Source: Zygnema cylindricum (lineage: Eukaryota; Streptophyta; Zygnematophyceae; Zygnematales; Zygnemataceae). Taken from it: a DNA stretch of 12,500 bases. Every line of letters begins with the position of its first letter. The first letter of the stretch is position 1. The position numbers were made by a program, and so were the translations under genes. Positions 1 through 7,104 of this stretch are shown one piece after another. The notes beneath the pieces were generated by a model, which saw only the letters and a program-made list of their open reading frames with translations, was not told the DNA's origin and did not search any database. The DNA is taken from contig JBBHKE010000355.1 in NCBI GenBank assembly GCA_037447655.1, positions 1 to 12,500 of the forward strand, given 5' to 3'.

Positions 1-542
1 TATTCTCTCTCCCATCTCCTATCTACCTTTGTGACTTGCTAACTAGGACACCTTTGTGGTGTATGGTTGAGTTATTGCTACATTGGCTTGAGGCCACAGG
101 CCCGTGTGCTGGACCCAACCCAACACTGTGGGCACTCTTGTACGGACGTAACGAAATTTTTTAGCGAACTAAAACACGCGGACGTTCAAATTTGCAGACG
201 CTAATATGACAGATAGTCCTTTCGTAAGTTGTGTTATGGGCTTTTCATGTGATCTTCTTAGATCCCTACTTTGATCAGCGACCGTCCGATGGTCTGAATC
301 TGACGGTTTAAAATAGTTTTACCTCAAAAATCACAGAAATTATTTTTTTGTCCGATTTTTTTTCATAATTTAGACATGACTTTTAATTCTCTATCGATCG
401 GTGTGCAACTCAACCCTGTAACTATTTTTTTTTATTTGGGTCTTAAGGGCATATTGTATGTTTTGCATACAATAGGCATATTGTATGGGCCTACTTTCAC
501 CTACTTTTGAACTATGGTGTCGACGCATTGATTCCTTTCTCG
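1..542. other. Unassigned AT-rich DNA left of the hAT element
   Basis: No coding region is supported here. Positions 92-134 carry GGCC-N2-AGGCC, then GTGTG, then ACTGTGGGCA, a combination that recurs at 10615-10647 and may be a relic of a shared repeat. GACCGTCCGATG at 280-291 recurs exactly at 4582-4593. TATTGTATG (452-460) and its reverse complement (466-474) can form a 9-bp hairpin with a 5-nt loop, and TATTGTATG appears again at 479-487. The rest is low-complexity AT-rich sequence. Confidence 0.6.
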
Positions 543-550
543 TGAATTAT
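543..550. repeat. hAT target-site duplication, left copy
   Basis: TGAATTAT directly abuts the left inverted repeat and is identical to 3869-3876. Confidence 0.85.
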
Positions 551-569
551 TAGTGTTGTGTATCGGTAA

Positions 570-1120
570 AAAAATTATAGTGATAACACCGATACCGATA
601 GCTATCGGTTATCGAACGGTCAGAGGTCCCGATATATCGGTCCGAGACCAACAAATTCCATATCGGCGATAACTTAAAAAATATAGTATGCATACAATAG
701 TACTTTATAATATATTGTATTATATTATTTACTTTATATAGCGTGGCATGCCACGTGTAAGAACTTGTTCCGTACGCTGTTTAACTGAAATTTATTACGG
801 ATAGCACGGCACATAAATGTGGACAAATTTAAAATAATTGATTATATATCTAAAATAATAGTACGGAAACGAAAAAAAAAATTTACATTGTAAATTTGTA
901 AAATCAAACTTTTTTTAAAACCTGACGAACATACAAACAAAGAAGACGAACAAATCTGTCAGACTGTTGCCACTAACTTCCATTTATTAAAAAAATAACA
1001 GTCAAAAGGACATTTTGGAAGGGGTACCCATGTAAAACCCCCTTAAATTAGAACTAATGAAGGAAATATTGTGTTTTTTTACCAAAATAGGGGAGAAGGG
1101 GGTTCGCGGCGTGTCCAAGA
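570..1120. other. Left interior of the hAT element
   Basis: No gene is seen. Positions 575-680 hold many CGATA/TATCG motifs in both orientations, probable transposase-binding subterminal repeats. A perfect 14-bp palindrome CGTGGCATGCCACG (742-755) overlaps a CACGTG G-box core (752-757). AAATTTACA (879-887) and TGTAAATTT (889-897) form perfect 9-bp arms around one base. The remainder is AT-rich with long A and T runs. Confidence 0.55.
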
Positions 1121-1275
1121 TAGTGTTGGGTATCGAGTACCATATGTCGATATTCGATATGTATCAAATTTCACGTACCCGATAATCGATATATCACTTT
1201 GAAAAATCGAAAATCAAGACATCGCGATATGTCTCCAATATATTGGCGATATATCGTATCGCCAATATATCGAGG
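1121..1275. mobile_element. Left end of a second hAT-like element, nested
   Basis: TAGTGTTGGGTATCGAGTA (1121-1139) closely resembles the outer element's end and is followed by about 130 bp of iterated CGATAT/ATATCG motifs. The matching end, inverted, is at 3646-3662. If the two ends belong together the inner element spans 1121-3662. The 8 bases outside the left end (GTCCAAGA) and the right end (GGACTGCG) do not match, so a clean insertion is not proven. It could instead be a truncated copy or a product of recombination between related elements. Confidence 0.6.
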
Positions 1276-1279
1276 TTTT

Positions 1280-1900
1280 TTTTTTTTTTAACTAATGCTG
1301 CAAGTACTAGTGCTAATGCAGCTTGTAGTTGTAGCTACTCCTACTCCAAATTAATAAAAATAATAACAAACTTTCTCATTTTGTACACTAAAAAAAATAA
1401 TGAATAAAAATAATAATTTGTTTATTTTTTTTCATATCTACTTTGACTAAATTAGTGTGAACTTTTGGTACGTAAAGTTCCCTACGTACTAAATAAGTAA
1501 TTATATAAATTGTTGTTGTCCAATTCATACGGATTTCAACATTTTTACGAATATTAAGTAGTATTAGGGCGTGTCCCCATGTGTTCAAGTAAGGGTTTTT
1601 TTCCTTCGTTTACACATAAAATAGGACTTCCTACTTGAAAAAATTACGCCGTACGAAAAATGGGCAAAAACTCAAATACATTTTGCGTCATCTTGGAACT
1701 TGAAAGGAACAGCGATTTGGCAGTGTTATCATCGCGACCCACTTCCAGCTCATCTTCACACTTGCACTGAAAACAAATCGCGACCTGATTTTAATCAAAG
1801 TACTACCCTATTGACGAAAAGAAAGCCTGGATTGCACGCGTCAAAAGTTTTCAATTTTTTTTTTGCAGTTGGGAGAATACACGAAAAAAAATTGTTTGTG
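1280..1900. other. Unassigned hAT interior, AT-rich
   Basis: A poly-T run near 1276, then AT-rich low-complexity DNA with AATAAT-type stretches at 1350-1430 and no supported gene. A short open frame starting near 1700 on the plus strand continues through the tandem array at 1904-2094, has overlapping open frames on the minus strand and no recognisable domain, so I read it as non-coding. Confidence 0.5.
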
Positions 1901-1903
1901 CGT

Positions 1904-2094
1904 TTGCTTATGTTGTCCACGTGTGGACGTCTACAAATGTCATTTTGTAGACGTAGGCGATTGCTTATGTTGTCCACTTGTTGTCGTCTAAAAATGTCTG
2001 TTAACGTTGACAATAGCTCGTTGCGGCGTACAAATGTCTGCAGTAGTCGTTTGCGTCTACAAATGTCAGCAGTTTGTTGGCGTCTACAGGTGTC
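1904..2094. repeat. Imperfect tandem array with CGTCTACAAATGTC core
   Basis: Five variants of the core lie at 1928-1941, 1985-1998, 2027-2038, 2054-2067 and 2081-2094. A 17-bp segment TTGCTTATGTTGTCCAC is exactly repeated at 1904-1920 and 1961-1977, a 57-bp step; the last two cores are 27 bp apart. The first core is half of a perfect hairpin: ACGTCTACAAA (1927-1937), 6-nt loop, TTTGTAGACGT (1944-1954). A further diverged core is at 2943-2956. The array lies inside the hAT element. Both strands have open frames across it, as expected from a repeat rather than from coding. Confidence 0.7.
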
Positions 2095-2109
2095 GCAAGT
2101 ATTGGCGAC

Positions 2110-3530
2110 GTGTACAACTGCCACATATTCAAAATAATGAACGCGCAAGTAACGGTTGACATAGGCACACTTTGAAAAGTACACCGTAAAATCAGCGCCA
2201 AAATCCAAACTAGCGTTTCAAAATATCGGCTACATAGGGACACAACCTTGGTCGATTTCATACTTTTAGTAAACTTCGTGTAGATTTCGCTGTACAGGAA
2301 TGTACGGGAATACCCTACAAGCCCTAAAATAAACAACCGTAAAGAGTACGATAAATATGGATACCGTTTGTACATTTATGACAAGTGTGAGGGTAGTTAT
2401 ATTGAAATATATTGAATGTACGAAAATGTACTCTAAAATCCTAAGAAACCCCCTTATAAAGGTGACGTTCCATCAGGCGAAAAGTGGCGTAGTTTACAGA
2501 AATCCGCGACTCTCCGTACCAAATCGTACCGCCTATTTTGTTTTTATACGAAAAACTACATTACAGAGAACCTTGCCAATACTCTTCGAAGGTCTTGGAG
2601 GTAATACTAGCCGTCGGATGTTCATCTGTGAGGAGTTCGCTTCATTTTCTTCTGTAACTTTCAATCCACCTTGGAGGAGGTGGGTTGGCAGATACAGATA
2701 AAAAAAATAGTGACACGCTGGACGATTAAGCTACGTGTCATGATGCAAAACCAACGAAAAATCTTAAGATTTGCACATGACACACGGTTTCCAAAGTACA
2801 ACCGAAAATAAAAACGAAATTTCGTAACATTCCCTCGTCACGCTATTTTTGGTAACTTTTGTTCGTCACACTATTTCTCTCAAAGGACTTTCGTTATGTT
2901 CGAAAAATGAAACCCTAAAAAATGAGCTGGCGTACAGACTGGCGTCTACAAAATGTATAAAAGTTTTGTCGTATGATTACTTCGTACGTACGTACATGGT
3001 ACGCAAGTCAAGATTTGAAGTTAAGTTTTGTCGGGGCTAAACATTTGAAAGATATTCAATATGCGTGGCGCCAGTCAATTTAGAACACGTGGCTTATAGA
3101 CTCTACGTGATGGAACATCGACTCAATCGACCCGGTCTGTAGAGTTTGCCCTACAATTGCAGAAACGTATGATGGAACTTCACCCTAAATAACCCTAAAA
3201 AGTATGGACATGTACTTGCACTGTAAATAAGTGTACGAAAAATGTACGGGTGTAAAGTAAGGTACGCATTTAATTGACTTTTCAACATCGTTTGATGCGT
3301 ACCGTATGTAGTATTCGTTGGTTTATACAATGCGTAATATGCGCACGAGAGATCTATGATATGAATTACAGAATTAAGTACTTTTTGTCGGTTATGTTTT
3401 GCGGCGTCTACATTTAAGTCACGGAACGAAAATCACGTCATACGTGGCGAATCAAACAATTTGTCTTTTTCGGTAAAATAACATATTATATAAAATATAA
3501 TAAAATATTAAAAATTAAATTTAAAAAATA
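2110..3530. other. Unassigned hAT interior
   Basis: A 114-codon open frame from an ATG at 2357 to 2701 (plus) shows no domain I recognise and is short enough to be chance. The region is rich in GTAC/CGTAC words. CCACCT (2669-2674) and AGGTGG (2679-2684 or thereabouts) can pair as a small hairpin. Plant-telomere-like words (AAACCCTAAA near 2909, CCCTAAA near 3183) are isolated. An AT-only stretch runs about 3480-3535. Confidence 0.45.
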
Positions 3531-3535
3531 CTATT

Positions 3536-3662
3536 TATCGCGATAAATATCGCAATGATTTATATTGGTCCCGGTACGATATATCGAAGAGTCTCCTCGA
3601 TCGATATTCGATATATCGAATATCAAAAATATCGCGATATGAATTTACCCGATACCCAACAC
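3536..3662. mobile_element. Right end of the nested hAT-like element
   Basis: TACCCGATACCCAACAC (3646-3662) is the inverse of the end at 1121-1139 with one mismatch over the 17 shared positions, except that the terminal TA is replaced by GG. It is preceded by about 100 bp of ATCGCGATAT, CGATATATCG and TATCG motifs in both orientations. No target duplication matches the left flank. Confidence 0.6.
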
Positions 3663-3849
3663 GGACTGCGAGAATAACACGTACAGTTGAATGTATTGGC
3701 CGTACATTTATCTGTACGGCCCGTACAGATATCGCCAATAGTTATCGATATCGATTTTATTGCCGATAATAATCGATAACGATATATCGTACCAATATAT
3801 CGATTATCGGTTACCCGAAAAAAGGCCTATATCGGTTATCGCCAAATCC
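3663..3849. other. Right subterminal region of the outer hAT element
   Basis: Two overlapping hairpins: GGCCGTAC (3698-3705) with GTACGGCC (3714-3721), and CTGTACGG (3712-3719) with CCGTACAG (3721-3728) around one base. After this come dense TATCG/CGATA motifs in both orientations up to the terminal repeat, matching the motif-rich left end. No gene is seen. Confidence 0.6.
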
Positions 3850-3868
3850 TTACCGATACACAACACTA

Positions 3869-3876
3869 TGAATTAT
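3869..3876. repeat. hAT target-site duplication, right copy
   Basis: TGAATTAT directly abuts the right inverted repeat. It also continues into copy 1 of the dispersed repeat, so the element inserted at or just beside the edge of that repeat. Confidence 0.85.
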
Positions 3877-4011
3877 AGTGGCTAGGATATAGTGCGAAGA
3901 TTCTGTAAATATTTACGCGGCACTACAGATGGGCTGTGACAGCTGTATGCGACTTCGCATGAATTCATCGGGATCCACTAAAAGACAGACGATACACTTG
4001 CGGACCGTGGA
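3873..4011 (+). repeat. Dispersed repeat, copy 1 (intact site)
   Basis: This segment aligns with 4166-4325 along its length. Shared blocks include CTAGGATATAGTGCGAAGATTC, TTACGCGG, CAGCTGTATGC and GATACAC. It contains ATCCACTAAAAGACAGACGAT, where copy 3 has the miniature-element insertion, so it shows the unoccupied target. ATGCGA/TCGCAT arms with a 2-nt loop lie near its middle. It abuts the right end of the hAT element. Its nature is not recognised. Confidence 0.7.
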
Positions 4012-4165
4012 CAAAATGGCCATGTAAGATCTACGAAGCCTGGCCACTACGTAAGCGACAAACAACGTGGATATCCATTTATGCATTGATCGTCCAAAAT
4101 AACATGGTGGAGAAAGAAGGTACGGAATGTTCAGATATTTCACCGGTACGATTTTAACGGGCATG
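4012..4165. other. Spacer between repeat copies 1 and 2
   Basis: About 150 bp without a supported gene or a clear match to the sequence after copy 2. A minus-strand 83-codon open frame covers this spacer and copy 1; nothing in it is recognisable. Confidence 0.4.
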
Positions 4166-4325
4166 ATTAGTGTCTAGGATATAGTGCGAAGATTCAGTAA
4201 ATACTTACGCGGCAAACTACCGTACAGATGGGTCGTGACAGCTGTATGCTACTTCGCTTGAATTCAACGGAATCCACTCAAAAGACAAGAAAGACGCGAT
4301 ACACCTACCGACTGCGGTCAACACG
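4166..4325 (+). repeat. Dispersed repeat, copy 2
   Basis: Same orientation as copy 1 and about 290 bp downstream. It has the same block order, with small insertions such as extra bases after GCGGCA and around AAAAGACAAG. The AATCCACTCAAAAGAC stretch is another unoccupied version of the insertion site. Similarity fades after about 4325; the following 110 bp (GCGACGACGCCGTC region) is unassigned. Confidence 0.7.
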
Positions 4326-4455
4326 GCCTTTGACCAAATATCTAGGAGCGATATGTCCGTATGATTGGCTCTTGTTGTTAGCGACGACGCCGTCATTTTG
4401 GTTGGGCGAAAGCGATTACGTCAGCTATCGATAATTGTACAATCACTGTAGATTA

Positions 4456-4472
4456 AGGGTGGCCTTCAATTA
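4456..4472 (+). repeat. Possible left inverted end, AGGGTGGCCTTCAATTA
   Basis: This 17-mer resembles the reverse complement of 5082-5099 (agggcgtgccttccatta), with a one-base gap and few mismatches. It could mark the left end of a decayed element of roughly 650-700 bp. No matching target duplication was found. Confidence 0.35.
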
Positions 4473-4904
4473 ACGAAAAAGTGGGGATTTTTCCTGAGGG
4501 CCGTACCGTTTGGTACAGGTTCGTACCATTTTATTTTTTTAAGGAAATATCATTAAGGAAAAATGTCCAACGCGTAATTCGGACCGTCCGATGCAATCGT
4601 ACTTTTTATCCGAGACGCCACGTCATTAACCCTACATTTTGTTGAGACCGTGCACAGGGAGGACAGTTCTCAAAGACAGAACGAGTAAAAATGGGCCGCG
4701 TGGTAAAGGAAAAAAATATACACGATGAACTCGCGCGTATGTGCGTACACGTGGCATGGGCCATTTGCCTTCCACCAGGGTGGCTGCGAATCCGCCGAAA
4801 TTATCCCGTCACGCTCCCACCATCAAAGTTTGCCGCCGCCTTTTTGTCGTTGCGTTTGATATTTTGTGTAGGACATTTAATGACCTCTGTACGAGTCATT
4901 AATT

Positions 4905-4967
4905 ACCTCCGCTGGTACAGATATTTCCTTCGCTGGTACAGATATTACCTCCGTTCGTACAGATATT
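4905..4967 (+). repeat. Three tandem 21-bp units
   Basis: Units 4905-4925, 4926-4946 and 4947-4967 follow the pattern NCCTYCGYTSGTACAGATATT with two to four differences between units. The period is a multiple of three, but the frame across it is short and unrecognised. Confidence 0.8.
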
Positions 4968-5066
4968 GCTTTCAGACTTTGCATTCTAAGATTCTTTCTT
5001 GATTTTAGGCATCTTAAATTAGCCTACGTGTTACCAACCAGAATGAGCCACGCAAATAAAATGTAA

Positions 5067-5158
5067 TTTACTGACGTGACCTAATGGAAGGCACGCCCTC
5101 CAGTAAAGTTTTACGTACAATTACTGAGACGCCTAATGGAAGTGTACCCTTTAGTAAA
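5067..5158 (+). repeat. Two tandem ~40-bp units around CCTAATGGAAG
   Basis: Unit 1 (5067-5107) and unit 2 (5121-5158) both run from TTACTGA through CCTAATGGAAG to AGTAAA. Each begins and ends with inverted words (TTTACTG/CAGTAAA in unit 1). Their inner part matches the inverse of 4456-4472. This looks like a duplicated terminal motif of a decayed mobile element. Confidence 0.55.
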
Positions 5159-5167
5159 AATTTTACA

Positions 5168-5250
5168 AAGATTGCCTAAGTATTTACGTGGCATTACAGA
5201 TGTGTTGTACAGCTGTATGCGACTTCGCATGACTTCAACAGGATTCACTA
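5168..5250 (+). repeat. Dispersed repeat, copy 3, left part
   Basis: Matches copies 1 and 2 from the AAGATT...TTTACG block through CAGCTGTATGCGACTTCGCATGA and GGATTCACTA. It is interrupted at the TA dinucleotide 5249-5250 by the miniature element and resumes at 5742. Confidence 0.7.
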
Positions 5251-5739
5251 CACCGTGAATCGCTATTAGCGTAATGAAATAGATAGCGTAATGAAACAAT
5301 TAGCGTACTTTACGGTAAATTGTGTTTTTTCGGGTACACCATGATACTAATTTATCATGTACTCTAATTTGTAAACTGCTTTGTAAAAATTTTCAGCACA
5401 TAATATGTCCACACTAAAACATGTAAATGTACGAAACTGTTCAAATCGTACGCCGTCGCGTTTTTTTGACATCTGCGTATGCCGGAAAATATTTACGCAA
5501 TTATATATTATTATATTTTCTGTACTTCTAAAATTAAAAATGTACGAAATAGTACAGATCTGGCAGTCCGTACACCACACTATTTAAAAAGGAACTAAAT
5601 TACAGTTATGAACCGCATTGAGCGGGGTACCTCAAATAACGTGCAAAAACATTTAGCGTACTTTATTCTATTTGAGAATTTGCCCCAAAAAAAGGGGTAC
5701 CCCAATTAGCGTCATGTACGCTAATAGCGATTCGCGGTG
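5251..5739. mobile_element. Miniature inverted-repeat element with TA duplication
   Basis: The left end starts CACCGTGAATCGCTATTAGC (5251-5273, 23 bp) and its inverse is at 5717-5739 with a single mismatch. TA dinucleotides flank both sides (5249-5250 and 5740-5741), the known target of Tc1/mariner-type transposases. Removing the insert and one TA restores alignment with copies 1 and 2 of the surrounding repeat. TAGCGTA words repeat inside both ends (for example around 5277, 5293 and 5655). CATGATA (5340-5346) and TATCATG (5353-5359) form a hairpin. No transposase is encoded; two overlapping opposite-strand short frames inside look like chance. Insertion is well supported; the superfamily rests on the TA target only. 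Confidence 0.85.
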
Positions 5740-5741
5740 TA

Positions 5742-5785
5742 ATAGTCAGTGAACAGACGATACACCTAACGGTACGGCCCCAAGT
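5742..5785 (+). repeat. Dispersed repeat, copy 3, right part
   Basis: AACAGACGATACACCTAACGG continues the alignment with copy 1 (AAGACAGACGATACACTTGCGG) after the inserted element. Similarity ends near 5785. Confidence 0.65.
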
Positions 5786-7100
5786 AGTTGTAACGTAGGG
5801 CACTTTCCCATGTGATAAAGTTAGGGTTTCTTTTTGTCATTTTCCTCCAAAACTTAGCCCTCAAAAAGAAAATCCGCAGCCATACCAAAATATTGAAATT
5901 GCCATTGTACAATTTGTCACTTTCAAACTTTAAAAGTAGTGTAGTCTGTCGTCTACCGCATTTCGACCCACTTTCACGTCCCTCCACCTCATCTTCAAAA
6001 ATCTACTCAAATCACCTTGCGAGGTGATTTTAACGAAAGTTTCAGGATGGGAACAAATAGGCAGATGTTGCCGCACGCGTCGGAGGCTTCTGAAAAATTT
6101 TATGCGCAGAGAACCAAAAGAAAAACCCATTACACATTTACAGCCTATGCGTGACTTTTTTCCGTGCGCTTTTTTTTGTACAAGGGCCGTGGAGGGGTCT
6201 CGACTAACGGACGCCATTTCGCAAAAGCGAATTCCGTGAAAGCGCCTCTCTCTCTCTCCCTCTCCAATTACCCCGTCAATCTCAAATTCTTGCAATGAAA
6301 AACGTTAACAATGGTATCAAATGAAAGATTTGTAAAAAATATTTCTTTATACTATATTTGGGTGCATTTTTATGACAAGTAGAGTGTGAAAGGTCTAAAA
6401 AACAAAATCGAGAAACCATGGTGGAAAGTTTTAGAATTGGTAACGTCAACGCTATCATAATCGAGCGTGACGTAAAAATATAATTAATCCTGAACATCTA
6501 CAATGTCACAAGTAACTAGATGTCTACCATCGTCGCTATTTTGTAAACGTCATCAATTGTCATGATTTTATTGGTTGTTTACAACCGTCACAAATTACAT
6601 CCATGTTCACAATCTAAAGTAATGAATTCATTTCTTTACATCGGAATGCTTTGAAAGTAGTACGGAAAATCTTCGCTGAAAAAATGAGTAACAAGACTAA
6701 GTTTCTTTTACATGGGAAAATGCCCTTAGCGAATTTAATTTGTATTCTCTCACACAAAATCTATACAATGTTTCTAAGTGTCTCAATGTGTAACAACGAG
6801 ATTGTTATTTAGGGCCTTCGTCCATCAGGTATATCCACTAATATTAAGTATAGGTTTTTTGGCACTAATGTTTTTATTATCCACCAAGTCGTGCCAACAA
6901 GGCACCTATCGCCTACGTGCTTCACTTTAATTGGAACCACATAAGTTCCTGTTCATACGGTCAGGAATATTAAAATAATTGAAAAGCAATGAATTTGAAC
7001 GGCGTATAAAAACTATGGGCGAAATTTGAGATTTGTAAAACATTATTAAATTTTAGCATTTATACGTGCGTACTTTATCGCTATACAAATTATGACATTA
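5786..7100. other. Unassigned intergenic region
   Basis: No gene is supported. A 121-codon minus-strand open frame (5930-6295) starts from a TTG, overlaps an opposite-strand frame and has no recognisable domain. A perfect 9-bp hairpin lies at 6009-6030 (AAATCACCT, TGCG loop, AGGTGATTT). A CT microsatellite is at 6246-6258. GTTAGGGTTT at 5820-5829 resembles a plant telo-box, but nothing downstream confirms a promoter. TGGTATCA near 6311 is discussed among rejected items. The low end of the copia remnant may fade into 6800-7100, but I could not follow a reverse transcriptase there. Confidence 0.45.
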
Positions 7101-7104
7101 TTTT

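Larger units (their letters stand above)
551..3868. mobile_element. Non-autonomous hAT-superfamily DNA transposon (3.3 kb)
   Basis: The left end TAGTGTTGTGTATCGGTAA (551-569) is the exact reverse complement of the right end (3850-3868), 19 of 19 bases. Both ends are directly flanked by the same 8-bp sequence, TGAATTAT (543-550 and 3869-3876). An 8-bp duplication together with ends starting TAGNG is the known signature of hAT elements. The subterminal regions are packed with TATCG/CGATA motifs, as expected for hAT transposase binding sites. No transposase frame is recognisable; the longest internal open frames are about 110-145 codons, overlap on both strands and look like chance, so the element must have been moved by a transposase encoded elsewhere. 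A second, related pair of ends lies inside it. The perfect ends and duplication suggest a fairly recent insertion. The superfamily call is strong; the family is unknown. Confidence 0.87.
4326..5166. other. Unassigned region with small repeats
   Basis: No supported gene. GACCGTCCGATG at 4582-4593 repeats a word from 280-291. An inverted pair (4456-4472 versus 5082-5099 and 5134-5150) may be the ends of a decayed element. Three 21-bp tandem units lie at 4905-4967. A 103-codon plus-strand frame from an ATG at 4691 runs through these tandem units and has no recognisable domain. Confidence 0.45.

Noticed and set aside
1121-1275. Complete short MITE at 1121-1275
   Set aside because: No inverted right end with matching 8-bp flank is found near 1275, so it is treated as one end of a larger or broken element.
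2357-2701. 114-codon ATG frame inside the hAT element as a transposase fragment
   Set aside because: No hAT dimerisation or catalytic motif is visible, and the length is within chance for this base composition.
2905-3200. Internal telomere repeats (CCCTAAA words)
   Set aside because: Isolated single units without tandem arrangement.
5930-6295. 121-codon minus-strand open frame as a gene
   Set aside because: It begins at a TTG, overlaps an open frame on the other strand, contains a translated CT microsatellite at its start and shows no recognisable domain.
6308-6318. TGGTATCA as a tRNA-Met primer-binding site
   Set aside because: Only eight bases match, the following GAGC is missing, and no LTR end is recognisable before it.
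6800-7080. Reverse transcriptase start of the copia element (NIVDIPDGRRP on the minus strand)
   Set aside because: One short phrase resembles the family, but no following conserved block could be read in any frame.
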